Below are positions 1 through 6,587 of a stretch of 64,000 bases of DNA, in pieces (position 1 is the stretch's first letter; each line of letters opens with the position of its first letter). Made by a program: the position numbers and the translations under genes. Under the pieces are notes generated by a model that was given only the letters and a program-made list of their open reading frames with translations, made no database searches and had not been told where the DNA came from. Location of the stretch: positions 1 to 64,000 of the forward strand of contig NZ_JACJKA010000007.1 of assembly GCF_016900355.1 (NCBI RefSeq), in the 5' to 3' direction. This stretch comes from Bacteroides mediterraneensis. Its GTDB lineage: Bacteria > Bacteroidota > Bacteroidia > Bacteroidales > Bacteroidaceae.

Positions 1-14
1 CGGCAACCGGTGCT

Positions 15-84
15 GACTGCAACATATAGGTTCAACAAAATAATAGCGACTGCAACTATTAGGTTTATAGTGACAGTCGCTATT
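15..84. repeat. Short direct and inverted repeats at window edge
   Basis: Two imperfect 18-bp direct repeats, GACTGCAACATATAGGTT (15-32) and GACTGCAACTATTAGGTT (48-65), start 33 bp apart. A perfect 11-bp inverted repeat, AATAGCGACTG (42-52) with CAGTCGCTATT (74-84), overlaps the second copy. No gene is seen in 1-123. Beside a broken excisionase-type gene this could be the remains of a recombination or regulatory site of a mobile element; that is inference. Confidence 0.5.
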
Positions 85-123
85 GTTGTATATAAAGTTC
101 AATACCTGTAGTTTAACGAATGC

Positions 124-430
124 TTACCTTTCTATATCAGATACCCGGAAAAGAATCTTGCAACCTACTTACGTATAAGACAGAATCTCGTTGTTACGAT
201 AGTCCTGTAAGGTTCTCCGGCTCACTTTCAGCAGGTATGCCACTTCCTTGTCTGAGCAGTTCATCGCCATAGGCAGACGGTTGTCGTTTCTCCAGCAATC
301 TTTCGAGCAGGGCCAGCAGCCTGTCGAAATTTGAGTGGAATGCCTTTACCCATTCAAAAACATAAACAATATAGACTGTTGTTGAATAACTTTCAAGCAA
401 CCACAAAAAAGGAAAAACCAAAAGGAACAT
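124..430 (-). pseudogene. Broken excisionase-family helix-turn-helix gene
   Basis: The open frame from 430 reads ...LLALLERLLEKRQP and then runs into unrelated sequence. One extra base at about 277 moves the frame; the other frame continues as LPMAMNCSDKEVAYLLK, then VSRRTLQDYRNNEILSYT, a stop at 171-169, then VGCKILFRVSDIER and the natural stop at 126-124. This matches the small MerR/excisionase-like (HTH_17) proteins carried by Bacteroidales conjugative and mobilizable elements: a helical N-terminus, a helix-turn-helix with an RRTLQDYRN recognition region, and a short wing. One frameshift plus one nonsense codon make it a pseudogene. The N-terminal boundary is uncertain; residues before about FEWVKAF may not be original. 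Confidence 0.7.
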
Positions 431-937
431 TCAGACTCCGTTAAAGAGAAATACCTTTTAGAATTACCAGTTTATACCATCTCGTTGACATACATCAAGT
501 ATTCAGGCTTTTCATGAAAAATTATATGTTATACAACATTCCATATAACAAACAATGCGTACTTTTGTGTTGCAAAACATAAAAACAACTATAAAATGAG
601 ACTTATTATTAAATGCTTAATTAAGGGTCTGAGAATGATGGGCGACAACCAATTGCAGATTCTGAACAAATAACTGTTCACATTTGCCCATTTTGAACAG
701 GGATAATAAGCAATAAAAAAGCAAAGAAATGAAACCGACCACCGGATACGACTTTATCACCCTTCCGATGATCGGTATTTTTTTTTGATATATGCATCTT
801 TCTATGTTCAAACCGATAAGAAAAAGAGCCATTCTTTACCCATGTAACCCGATTTCCTAATTATCCGATTAAAATCTTATTGTATCTGGAATCGCTCAAA
901 AAGGCCATTCTTTTCTCTTTCTCCCTGTCCTTATTTC
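431..937. other. Gene-poor stretch with two tiny plus-strand frames
   Basis: No convincing gene of normal size. A -7-like box TACTTTTG lies at 560-567, followed by a 25-codon frame at 596-673 (MRLIIKCLIKGLRMMGDNQ...) and a 19-codon frame at 729-788 (MKPTTGYDFITLPMIG...). I do not recognise either; they could be fragments of a decayed gene. The 17-mer AAAAAGAGCCATTCTTT (821-837) recurs with one base missing at 898-914. The opposite-strand frame at 617-832 looks like chance. Confidence 0.35.
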
Positions 938-1393
938 TTAGCAGTTTCCGCCACAAGCACATTTCGGCAATTCTTCCTTTCTGATTTCCGTGATGTAGAA
1001 ACGAGCAAAAGCGTTTCTGATTTCGTCACGTACACGGCGGAACTCCGAATCGATGAACTCCAGCGTGCCTGTAGCATGTGACGGATCGTCAAAACCGATG
1101 TGCATACGTTTGCCGACCTTTCCTGTAAAGGCAGGACAGCTTTCATTGGCACCACCGCAAACGGTTATTACATAATCCCATTCCTGATCGAGATAAGTGT
1201 TTACGTGTGTAGGCACATGCGAGCTGATGTCTATTCCCACTTCTTTCATCACTTCCACTGCCTTGGCATTTACCTGGGCTGCCGGTTCAGTACCCCCTGA
1301 ATATACTTCCAGGTTTTTATCGAATGACTGCAAAAAGCCGTGAGCCATCTGGCTGCGGCAACTGTTCCCAGTACAAAGAATCAATACTTTCAT
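938..1393 (-). CDS. arsC: Arsenate reductase, thioredoxin-coupled ArsC (LMW-PTP fold)
   Basis: Reduces arsenate to arsenite in the cytoplasm. The 151-residue protein begins with the low-molecular-weight phosphatase P-loop CTGNSCR (Cys7, Arg13) and carries a downstream redox pair, Cys79 and Cys86 (VCGGANESCP), at the spacing known for the thioredoxin-recycled class (Cys10/82/89 in the plasmid pI258 enzyme). A DDPSHA segment supplies the conserved Asp. It ends in a Cys-rich tail (CACGGNC), unusual for the family and possibly metal- or arsenite-binding. It is the last gene of the leftward arsenic cluster, 56 bp after the permease; the small thioredoxin in the same cluster may help recycle it (inference). 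Confidence 0.93.
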   Translation of the reverse strand: MKVLILCTGNSCRSQMAHGFLQSFDKNLEVYSGGTEPAAQVNAKAVEVMKEVGIDISSHVPTHVNTYLDQEWDYVITVCGGANESCPAFTGKVGKRMHIGFDDPSHATGTLEFIDSEFRRVRDEIRNAFARFYITEIRKEELPKCACGGNC

Positions 1394-1449
1394 TTATTCC
1401 GTTTTTATTGGTTTGACTTAAAATAGGATGTTCCCAATTATTATCTTAT

Positions 1450-2418
1450 CTACAGTATATAGTTAAACAGATAGCCCGACAGAATGATGAAGAACGCCAC
1501 CGTTCCGAAGAATATGCCGATAAGCCTCCAGGTCATTACTTTCTTCAGCAGGGTGGCTTCCGGCAGGGAAAGGCCGACGACCGTCATCATGAAAGCGATT
1601 GCGGTTCCGATAGGAATACCTTTTGCCACAAACACTTCGATGACAGGCACGATACCTGCGGCATTGGCATACATCGGTACGGCAAGAATCACAGACAAAG
1701 GCACGGCATACCAGTTGTCTTTCGACATATATTGCTGGAAGAAGCCTTCCGGCACAAAGCCATGCATGAAGGCACCGATACCGATACCAATCAGGATGTA
1801 TATAAGTACACCGCTGACAATCTTCCAGGCATCACGGACAATGGTCGGGAGTCGTTTGATAAAGGTAGTCTGGTCTTTTTCCCATTCATCAGCCTGGGCG
1901 GATGAGTGGGCCTGTATCTGCTTTACCCAGTCGCTCAGATAAGGTGCCAGACGCATACGGCCGAGTACGATACCTCCTATTACTCCCAACAGAATCCCGC
2001 TGATGACGTAAATCAGTGTCACTTTCAGACCGAATGAACCGAAGAACATGGCCACAGCCACCTCATTGACCAGCGGGGAGGTAATCAGGAAGGCGAAGGT
2101 AACCCCCAAAGGGATGCCGCCTTTCACGAAGCCGATGAACAGCGGTATGGATGAACACGAACAGAACGGGGTGATGGCTCCGAAGAGTGACGCCAGCAAG
2201 TATTGCAACCCATACATCTTGTGTGTGACGAGATAGTTCCGCAAACGCTCTATCGGGAAATAAGCGTTGACGATGCCCATCAAAACACTGATGAAGAATA
2301 AAAGTATGAGAATTTTAATTGTATCATAAAAGAAGAAGTTTACGGCAACTCCTACCGGAGTGTCGGCACTCAATCCGAACAGCCCGTAAACGAGCCAGTC
2401 AGCAAAATCCTGTATCAT
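1450..2418 (-). CDS. ArsP/DUF318-type permease
   Basis: 322 residues, hydrophobic, with about eight to ten predicted membrane segments and a hydrophilic loop around residues 165-195 (HSSAQADEWEKDQ). It carries the family signature TPFCSCSSIPLF, whose Cys pair is implicated in trivalent organoarsenical export in ArsP homologues, and a second conserved MYANAAG segment in the C-terminal half. Known ArsP proteins export trivalent methyl- and aromatic arsenicals. In this cluster an arsenic substrate is likely, though the wider family includes permeases of unknown substrate. Its 5' flank holds a TTCG-N8-CGAA palindrome (2435-2450), so it may be partly separately regulated. Confidence 0.85.
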   Translation of the reverse strand: MIQDFADWLVYGLFGLSADTPVGVAVNFFFYDTIKILILLFFISVLMGIVNAYFPIERLRNYLVTHKMYGLQYLLASLFGAITPFCSCSSIPLFIGFVKGGIPLGVTFAFLITSPLVNEVAVAMFFGSFGLKVTLIYVISGILLGVIGGIVLGRMRLAPYLSDWVKQIQAHSSAQADEWEKDQTTFIKRLPTIVRDAWKIVSGVLIYILIGIGIGAFMHGFVPEGFFQQYMSKDNWYAVPLSVILAVPMYANAAGIVPVIEVFVAKGIPIGTAIAFMMTVVGLSLPEATLLKKVMTWRLIGIFFGTVAFFIILSGYLFNYIL

Positions 2419-2434
2419 TTCTATTCTATTTAAA

Positions 2435-2450
2435 TTCGTCTAAATACGAA
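2435..2450. promoter_or_regulatory. ArsR-like operator upstream of permease
   Basis: TTCGTCTAAATACGAA has the same TTCG-N8-CGAA frame as the two sites before arsR and arsF, and lies 17 bp upstream of the permease start codon. The -7 box inside it is degenerate (TATTTAGA on the minus strand). ArsR binding is inferred from the shared palindrome. Confidence 0.5.
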
Positions 2451-2524
2451 CAACCAGTTCATTAAAAGAGCGGCAGATTCCACTACGGTTGTCTCTGCCG
2501 CCCACAATTAAATCATTCTGTGCC

Positions 2525-2758
2525 TCAGATGCCCAGCAGTTTCTTTACCTCGCTTTCAGTCGGGACCTGTCCTTTCATCTTCACCACCTCGTCAATCACC
2601 ACGGCCGGTGTGGTCATGATGTTGTAGTTCATCATTTCCATGATGTCGTCCACCTTGGTCAGTTTCGCATCGATGTGGTTTTCTTTCAGCACTTTCTCAA
2701 TGACATTGTAGGTTGATTTACATTTGGCACAACCCGGACCCAAAACTTTAATTTCCAT
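2525..2758 (-). CDS. Small thioredoxin-fold redox protein (redox-active disulfide protein 2 type)
   Basis: 77 residues with one thioredoxin-like fold and an N-terminal active site GPGCAKCKS (Cys10, Cys13) directly after the first strand, and a cis-Pro region TTPAVVID. There is no signal peptide, so it should act in the cytoplasm. Proteins of this type often sit in arsenic and ArsP-permease clusters. Here it lies between the ArsG-like transporter and the permease. Likely roles are recycling ArsC or passing electrons to the ArsG-like membrane protein; neither is proven. Two ACGAAT half-sites occur in the short gap before it (2759-2792). Confidence 0.85.
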   Translation of the reverse strand: MEIKVLGPGCAKCKSTYNVIEKVLKENHIDAKLTKVDDIMEMMNYNIMTTPAVVIDEVVKMKGQVPTESEVKKLLGI

Positions 2759-2792
2759 ATTCGTAAATATTTGGTTTGTTATCAGATTCGTT

Positions 2793-3500
2793 TTATAAAT
2801 ACATTATCCAGCAATAATAGACGCCGACGAGGATAAACACCATGCCCACAATCAGATTCATCCATTTCTGCACCTTCTGCATCCTGCCGTAGAAATTTCC
2901 CATCTGCTGCACACTGAAGGCAAGAATCCATGCCACGACAAGCACAGGAATGGCTGTGGCAATGGCAAATACTACAGGAAGGAAATAGCCAGCTGTCGCT
3001 GTAGCAGACATCGGTATCAGCATGCCGAAATAAAACACGCCGCTTGTCGGACAGAAAGCCAGAGCAAACAGTACGCCAATCAGCAGGGTACCCCATCCGC
3101 CTTTTCGGACAAGACCTTCCGCATTTCCGTGAAAGCCGAACTGCGGGAGGTTCAGTTTGTCGCCAAAGAGCATGAACAGACCTATCACGAGCAAAAGCGG
3201 CCCCAATACAAGTTCCCCCCATGTTCCGATGGCCTTCTGTATGCCGAACATACTGGAACCTTCTTTCAGAACCATAATCAGTACCGCTCCGAGCAGAGTG
3301 TATGAAAGGATACGCCCCAGCGTATAGAGCAGGCCGTTCCGGAAAACGCGCTTTCTGTTTTCAATGTCTTTTCCGATAAATCCGATGGCTGCGATGTTCG
3401 TTGCCAGTGGACAAGGTGACAGCGCGGTCAGCAGTCCGAGCAGAAACGCCGTCAGTACGGGAGTGGAGCTGTTATCCAGCAATGTCTGTAACCAGTCCAT
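2793..3500 (-). CDS. CcdA/DsbD-like membrane protein, ArsG-family transporter
   Basis: 235 residues, about six membrane segments, no signal peptide. Two Cys-Pro motifs in equivalent helices (LSPCPLAT in the first half, AFCPTSGV in the second) are the redox pair of CcdA/DsbD-type electron carriers. Members of this subgroup beside ArsF-like lipoproteins are named as the ArsG family, efflux of aromatic aminoarsenicals, from the arsEFG system. It starts 11 bp after the ArsF-like gene, so the two are almost certainly co-transcribed. An alternative is that it moves electrons across the membrane to the ArsF-like lipoprotein rather than exporting arsenicals. Confidence 0.8.
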   Translation of the reverse strand: MDWLQTLLDNSSTPVLTAFLLGLLTALSPCPLATNIAAIGFIGKDIENRKRVFRNGLLYTLGRILSYTLLGAVLIMVLKEGSSMFGIQKAIGTWGELVLGPLLLVIGLFMLFGDKLNLPQFGFHGNAEGLVRKGGWGTLLIGVLFALAFCPTSGVFYFGMLIPMSATATAGYFLPVVFAIATAIPVLVVAWILAFSVQQMGNFYGRMQKVQKWMNLIVGMVFILVGVYYCWIMYL

Positions 3501-3511
3501 AACCTTCTCCG

Positions 3512-3952
3512 TTATTTCAGCATTTCATTGACAGTCTTGACTACCCCCGCCTTGAATACGTCCGGCGACTTGCGGGCATTTCCAAAAGCAAAATCAGTCA
3601 TGTTCTCGCTTGTTTCCTGTCCGTGTTTGTATTTCACAACAAACAGCGATGACCAAGTTACCTCATACTTCTCGGCTATCTTTTCATTCTCCTTCTTGCT
3701 GATGTCTATTACCTTAAATACGACCTCACCTTTTTTGATCTGTTCCGCAAAACTCTCCTCTATCGCAGCTTTTGTATTACTTTCGATGGCCATGCAGGTA
3801 GCACAACGCTGTTTCCCATGAAAATACAATACTTCCACATGGTCTTTTACTGTCACTTCTTTTTGAGTCAGTGCTTCTGTTCCGTTCTTTTCGTTCATGC
3901 TACAGGAACTAAGGGTGAAGCATGCAGCAAGCAAGAATAAAATCTTTTTCAT
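3512..3952 (-). CDS. ArsF-family thioredoxin-like lipoprotein
   Basis: 146 residues. The N-terminus MKKILFLLAACFTLSSC is a lipoprotein signal with lipid Cys17, placing it on the periplasmic side. After a strand (VEVLYFHGKQRC) comes a redox CATC motif (Cys49, Cys52), and later strands fit a thioredoxin fold. Related proteins are named nitrophenyl compound nitroreductase subunit ArsF, from the arsEFG system reducing nitroaromatic arsenicals. The neighbouring CcdA-like protein could supply reducing power. No separate ArsE was recognised. The assignment rests on family architecture and gene order; the substrate is inferred. Confidence 0.75.
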   Translation of the reverse strand: MKKILFLLAACFTLSSCSMNEKNGTEALTQKEVTVKDHVEVLYFHGKQRCATCMAIESNTKAAIEESFAEQIKKGEVVFKVIDISKKENEKIAEKYEVTWSSLFVVKYKHGQETSENMTDFAFGNARKSPDVFKAGVVKTVNEMLK

Positions 3953-3977
3953 GTCTTTCTATTTTGATTGTTAGTTA

Positions 3978-3993
3978 TTCGCAAAACTACGAA
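3978..3993 (-). promoter_or_regulatory. Promoter with embedded ArsR-like operator, before the arsF-like gene
   Basis: TTCGCAAAACTACGAA on the plus strand. On the minus strand the eight central bases are TAGTTTTG, a match to the Bacteroidetes -7 box TAnnTTTG, flanked by TTCG and CGAA. It lies 25 bp upstream of the arsF-like start. A repressor bound here would cover the -7 box. Confidence 0.65.
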
Positions 3994-4014
3994 CTTATCA
4001 TTCAAAAAAAGGGC

Positions 4015-4338
4015 TTACTCACAGCAGCCCTCTTTCTTGCATATAGGTTGTCCAAAAAAAACGGCAAACACCTTTTTGGCAATTTCCCAGTTTTCCTTGT
4101 TAATGCAGTATCTTACTTTCGGTGTCTCAATTTCACCCTGGATAAGTCCGGCCTCTTTCAACTCTTTCAGATGCTGCGATACCGTGGCCTTTGCAATGGG
4201 AAGTTCCTCATGAATATCCCCGAAAAAGCAACACTCCTGAGAGGCCAGAAACTGAAGTATGGCTATGCGTGCCGGATGACCCATCGCCTTAGCAAAGCGG
4301 GCTATCTTTTCCTGTTCTTCTGTATACTTCTTTTTCAT
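4015..4338 (-). CDS. arsR: ArsR-family metalloregulatory repressor
   Basis: 107 residues with a winged helix-turn-helix: [13 protein letters not shown], then the recognition region [18 protein letters not shown], then a wing ([10 protein letters not shown]). Candidate arsenite-binding thiols are the adjacent pair in ECCFF (about residues 36-37) and the C-terminal CKKEGCCE; the usual ELCVCDL motif is replaced by [12 protein letters not shown]. It is the first gene of the leftward arsenic cluster. ArsR repressors leave DNA when trivalent arsenic binds. Palindromes at its own promoter (4366-4381) and at the next (3978-3993) suggest autoregulation and control of the cluster. Confidence 0.93.
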   Translation of the reverse strand: MKKKYTEEQEKIARFAKAMGHPARIAILQFLASQECCFFGDIHEELPIAKATVSQHLKELKEAGLIQGEIETPKVRYCINKENWEIAKKVFAVFFGQPICKKEGCCE

Positions 4339-4365
4339 CCTTTCTATTCCTCCTTTTGTTTGTTG

Positions 4366-4381
4366 TTCGCAAAATTACGAA
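4366..4381 (-). promoter_or_regulatory. arsR promoter with embedded operator
   Basis: TTCGCAAAATTACGAA; on the minus strand TAATTTTG (a perfect TAnnTTTG box) is framed by TTCG and CGAA. Two of the sixteen bases at most differ from the site before the arsF-like gene. It lies 28 bp upstream of the arsR start. The rest of 4339-4503 is AT-rich spacer with no gene seen. Confidence 0.65.
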
Positions 4382-4503
4382 TACACTTTAATCCATCAAA
4401 TGAATTGTCATATTTTAACATCTAACATACAATTAAAGTAAGTTTCCTGATTTTAACCATATGTTTTTCTCCGCACTTTTATCTATGGACTACCTCACCT
4501 TAT

Positions 4504-6393
4504 TTATCCAATATTGATGCCATAAGCCTCATCTACCCCCTCGATGCTGCCAATGAGAGTGATAACATTATCCAGTTCGTTTCTGGAGTGCACCTTAAAA
4601 TCCACATAACACTCCACAATCCGGTCTATCGTTTCGGTATGCAGGCAATCAATTGAAAGCCTCAACTTATCTGTGATGCACTCCACCACATCGCTGAGAA
4701 TATGATACCGGTCCACTCCTCGAATCTGAACTCGCACAGGATACAAGAACTGATTATCGGCTTCGAAGCTGACAGCCACAATGGAATCCCCTTGCCGAGA
4801 TGCCTGACGGATGGCAGCCGCACAGTTCCGGGTATGCAGCGTAATCTTTCCGTTTTCATCCTTAAAGCCAATCACTTCATCGCCCGGCAACGGATGACAA
4901 CAGGCACATCGTATGTATTTCAAGACCGGCTGATCGTGAAAGAACTGACGCAAATACCGTTTCGCCTTGTAAGTCTTGACACACTCCAGCCAATCCTTGT
5001 CCGGTTTGGACTGGGCATCCATCCCAATCTCCACGCAATCGCCACGATGCAATTCAGTTTTTACCGACGACAGTTTGCCATTGATTCGGGCATACATTGC
5101 TTGGTCACCCATCTGACCTTCAATTTCGTAGGCAAAATCGAGGGCAGTCGCTCCTTTCGGAAGGATAATCCCTTTCCCCTCAGTGGTGAACACCATGATG
5201 TCATCATTATAGAAAGAAGACGTCACCCCGTCCATGTAGTCCATCTCATTGTTATAGGCCACATCCTGAAGCACGGACTTGAACTTATCCAGCCATCCTT
5301 TCAGGTTCGATTCAGTACGTTCTGCCGCACAGCCCAACCGGGAGTTGCGGACCATTCTCTCAGAGGAAATATGAATTTCTTCCCAGCTCCCATTCTCGCA
5401 CAACAGTTTCAGGTGGAAGCTCTGGTATCCGTTTTCCTTGGGAGCGTTGATGTAATTGGATACACTGCCCGGCTTTTCCTTGAAATGATCAGTCAATACG
5501 GAATAGATTTGCAGGCTGATTTTCTTCTCTTCCTGCACATCCGCAGCCTCATAAATGATACGCACATAGTGTTTGCCGTCCACATGCTGGAAGTCACATT
5601 CCATGCTGTTCATTTTCCGCCAAATATTATAGGGCATACGATAACGTATCTCGGTTCTCGCCTGAATGTGATTCTCCGTCAGAAAGGCTTCCATCTTGCG
5701 CAAAAAACTATTGATACGATCCTCGTTGGCTGCTTTTTCTTTTTCGATAAGTCCCTCAAGCAAGTAATATTCTCTCGGACAGCGGAAGCGGAAAGAAAGA
5801 TTCTCCAATTCGGTCTTTACATGATACATGCCCAGACGGTTCGCCAACGGGGCATAAAAATAATCCGTTTCTCCAGCTATTTTCATCTGTTTGTCCGGCC
5901 GCATACTTTCCAGGGTACGCATATTGTGCAGGCGGTCGGCCAGCTTAATCAGAATGGCCCGCACATCAAACCGTACGGATGCCAAAATCTGCCGGTAGTT
6001 GTCTATCTGCTGCGACTGGTCGTACTCTGCCTTCTTCTGTTTGGTGACCACGCCTACCAAGAAAGCCACATCGTCGCCAAAACGTTCCCGGATGTCATCC
6101 AAGGTGTAGGGTGTATCTTCCACCACATCATGCAGAAAAGCCGCCATAATCGGATTGGCTCCCAGTTCAAACTCCTCGGCTACAATGCGGGCCACAGCTA
6201 TAAGGTGAATGATGTACGGTTCCCCACTTTTTCTCTTTTGCCCTTTATGAGCTTCTTTTGCCAGCTGATATGCAGCCACGATGCGCTTCATATTCTCGGG
6301 TGACATTCTGGACTCCAGGTGCGAAAAAAGTCCCTGTACAGACTGGTCCAATGCATCTGCATTCGCTTCCATATTCCCATTGTTTTCCACCAT
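4504..6393 (-). CDS. RelA/SpoT-family (p)ppGpp hydrolase with doubtful synthetase domain
   Basis: 629 residues. The N-terminal HD domain keeps the hydrolase motifs: QKRKSGEPYIIH (His63), FLHDVVEDT (His88-Asp89, Glu92-Asp93) and LADRLHNMRT (Asp153, Asn157). The middle domain resembles a RelA synthetase (MPYNIWRKMNS, APKENGYQSFH), but the catalytic EVQIRT segment is EIHISS (Glu339 kept, Gln and Arg lost) and the usual D-x-x-A/G-I-R strand reads GKHYVRIIY. TGS (about 395-455) and a C-terminal ACT-like domain (about 550-629) follow. It is shorter than a typical 730-residue RSH. It probably acts mainly as a hydrolase or regulated scaffold. An in-frame stop just upstream limits the start to 6393 or later. 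Confidence 0.88.
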   Translation of the reverse strand: MVENNGNMEANADALDQSVQGLFSHLESRMSPENMKRIVAAYQLAKEAHKGQKRKSGEPYIIHLIAVARIVAEEFELGANPIMAAFLHDVVEDTPYTLDDIRERFGDDVAFLVGVVTKQKKAEYDQSQQIDNYRQILASVRFDVRAILIKLADRLHNMRTLESMRPDKQMKIAGETDYFYAPLANRLGMYHVKTELENLSFRFRCPREYYLLEGLIEKEKAANEDRINSFLRKMEAFLTENHIQARTEIRYRMPYNIWRKMNSMECDFQHVDGKHYVRIIYEAADVQEEKKISLQIYSVLTDHFKEKPGSVSNYINAPKENGYQSFHLKLLCENGSWEEIHISSERMVRNSRLGCAAERTESNLKGWLDKFKSVLQDVAYNNEMDYMDGVTSSFYNDDIMVFTTEGKGIILPKGATALDFAYEIEGQMGDQAMYARINGKLSSVKTELHRGDCVEIGMDAQSKPDKDWLECVKTYKAKRYLRQFFHDQPVLKYIRCACCHPLPGDEVIGFKDENGKITLHTRNCAAAIRQASRQGDSIVAVSFEADNQFLYPVRVQIRGVDRYHILSDVVECITDKLRLSIDCLHTETIDRIVECYVDFKVHSRNELDNVITLIGSIEGVDEAYGINIG

Positions 6394-6530
6394 AATCTAT
6401 CCCCATTTGTTCTGTTATCTTGCCAAGATACGCCTCCAATGGCCTGACGGTCCTTTCCCCCTGCCAATAGCCAGTCCCGCTTCATCGATATCGCATCTCA
6501 TTCCTTCAATCCTCAAACTCCTTGTTTCCA

Positions 6531-6538
6531 CAAAGATA
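6531..6538 (-). promoter_or_regulatory. -7 box of the RSH gene
   Basis: Minus-strand TATCTTTG matches TAnnTTTG and gives a leader of roughly 130 nt before the RSH start at 6393. No other feature is seen in 6394-6530. Confidence 0.5.
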
Positions 6539-6556
6539 CGAATTATTCTTAAAACA

Positions 6557-6585
6557 AAGAAGGCTGGCACACAGCCAGCCTTCTT
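6557..6585 (-). terminator. Hairpin terminator after the DPP-IV gene
   Basis: Perfect 12-bp arms AAGAAGGCTGGC (6557-6568) and GCCAGCCTTCTT (6574-6585) with a 5-nt loop, starting two bases past the peptidase stop codon. The minus-strand flank is T-rich. Confidence 0.85.
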
Positions 6586-6587
6586 GT

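Noticed and set aside
194-430. Intact 78-residue protein
   Set aside because: Only the N-terminal part has family-like sequence; the rest is the shifted frame of the helix-turn-helix gene.
617-832. 71-residue minus-strand frame near the left edge
   Set aside because: Hydrophobic but without a promoter or recognisable motifs; it runs through a poly-T/A tract and looks like chance.
4702-6303. Long plus-strand open frame opposite the RSH gene
   Set aside because: No recognisable protein sequence or start signal; the minus-strand frame has clear RSH motifs, so this is a shadow.
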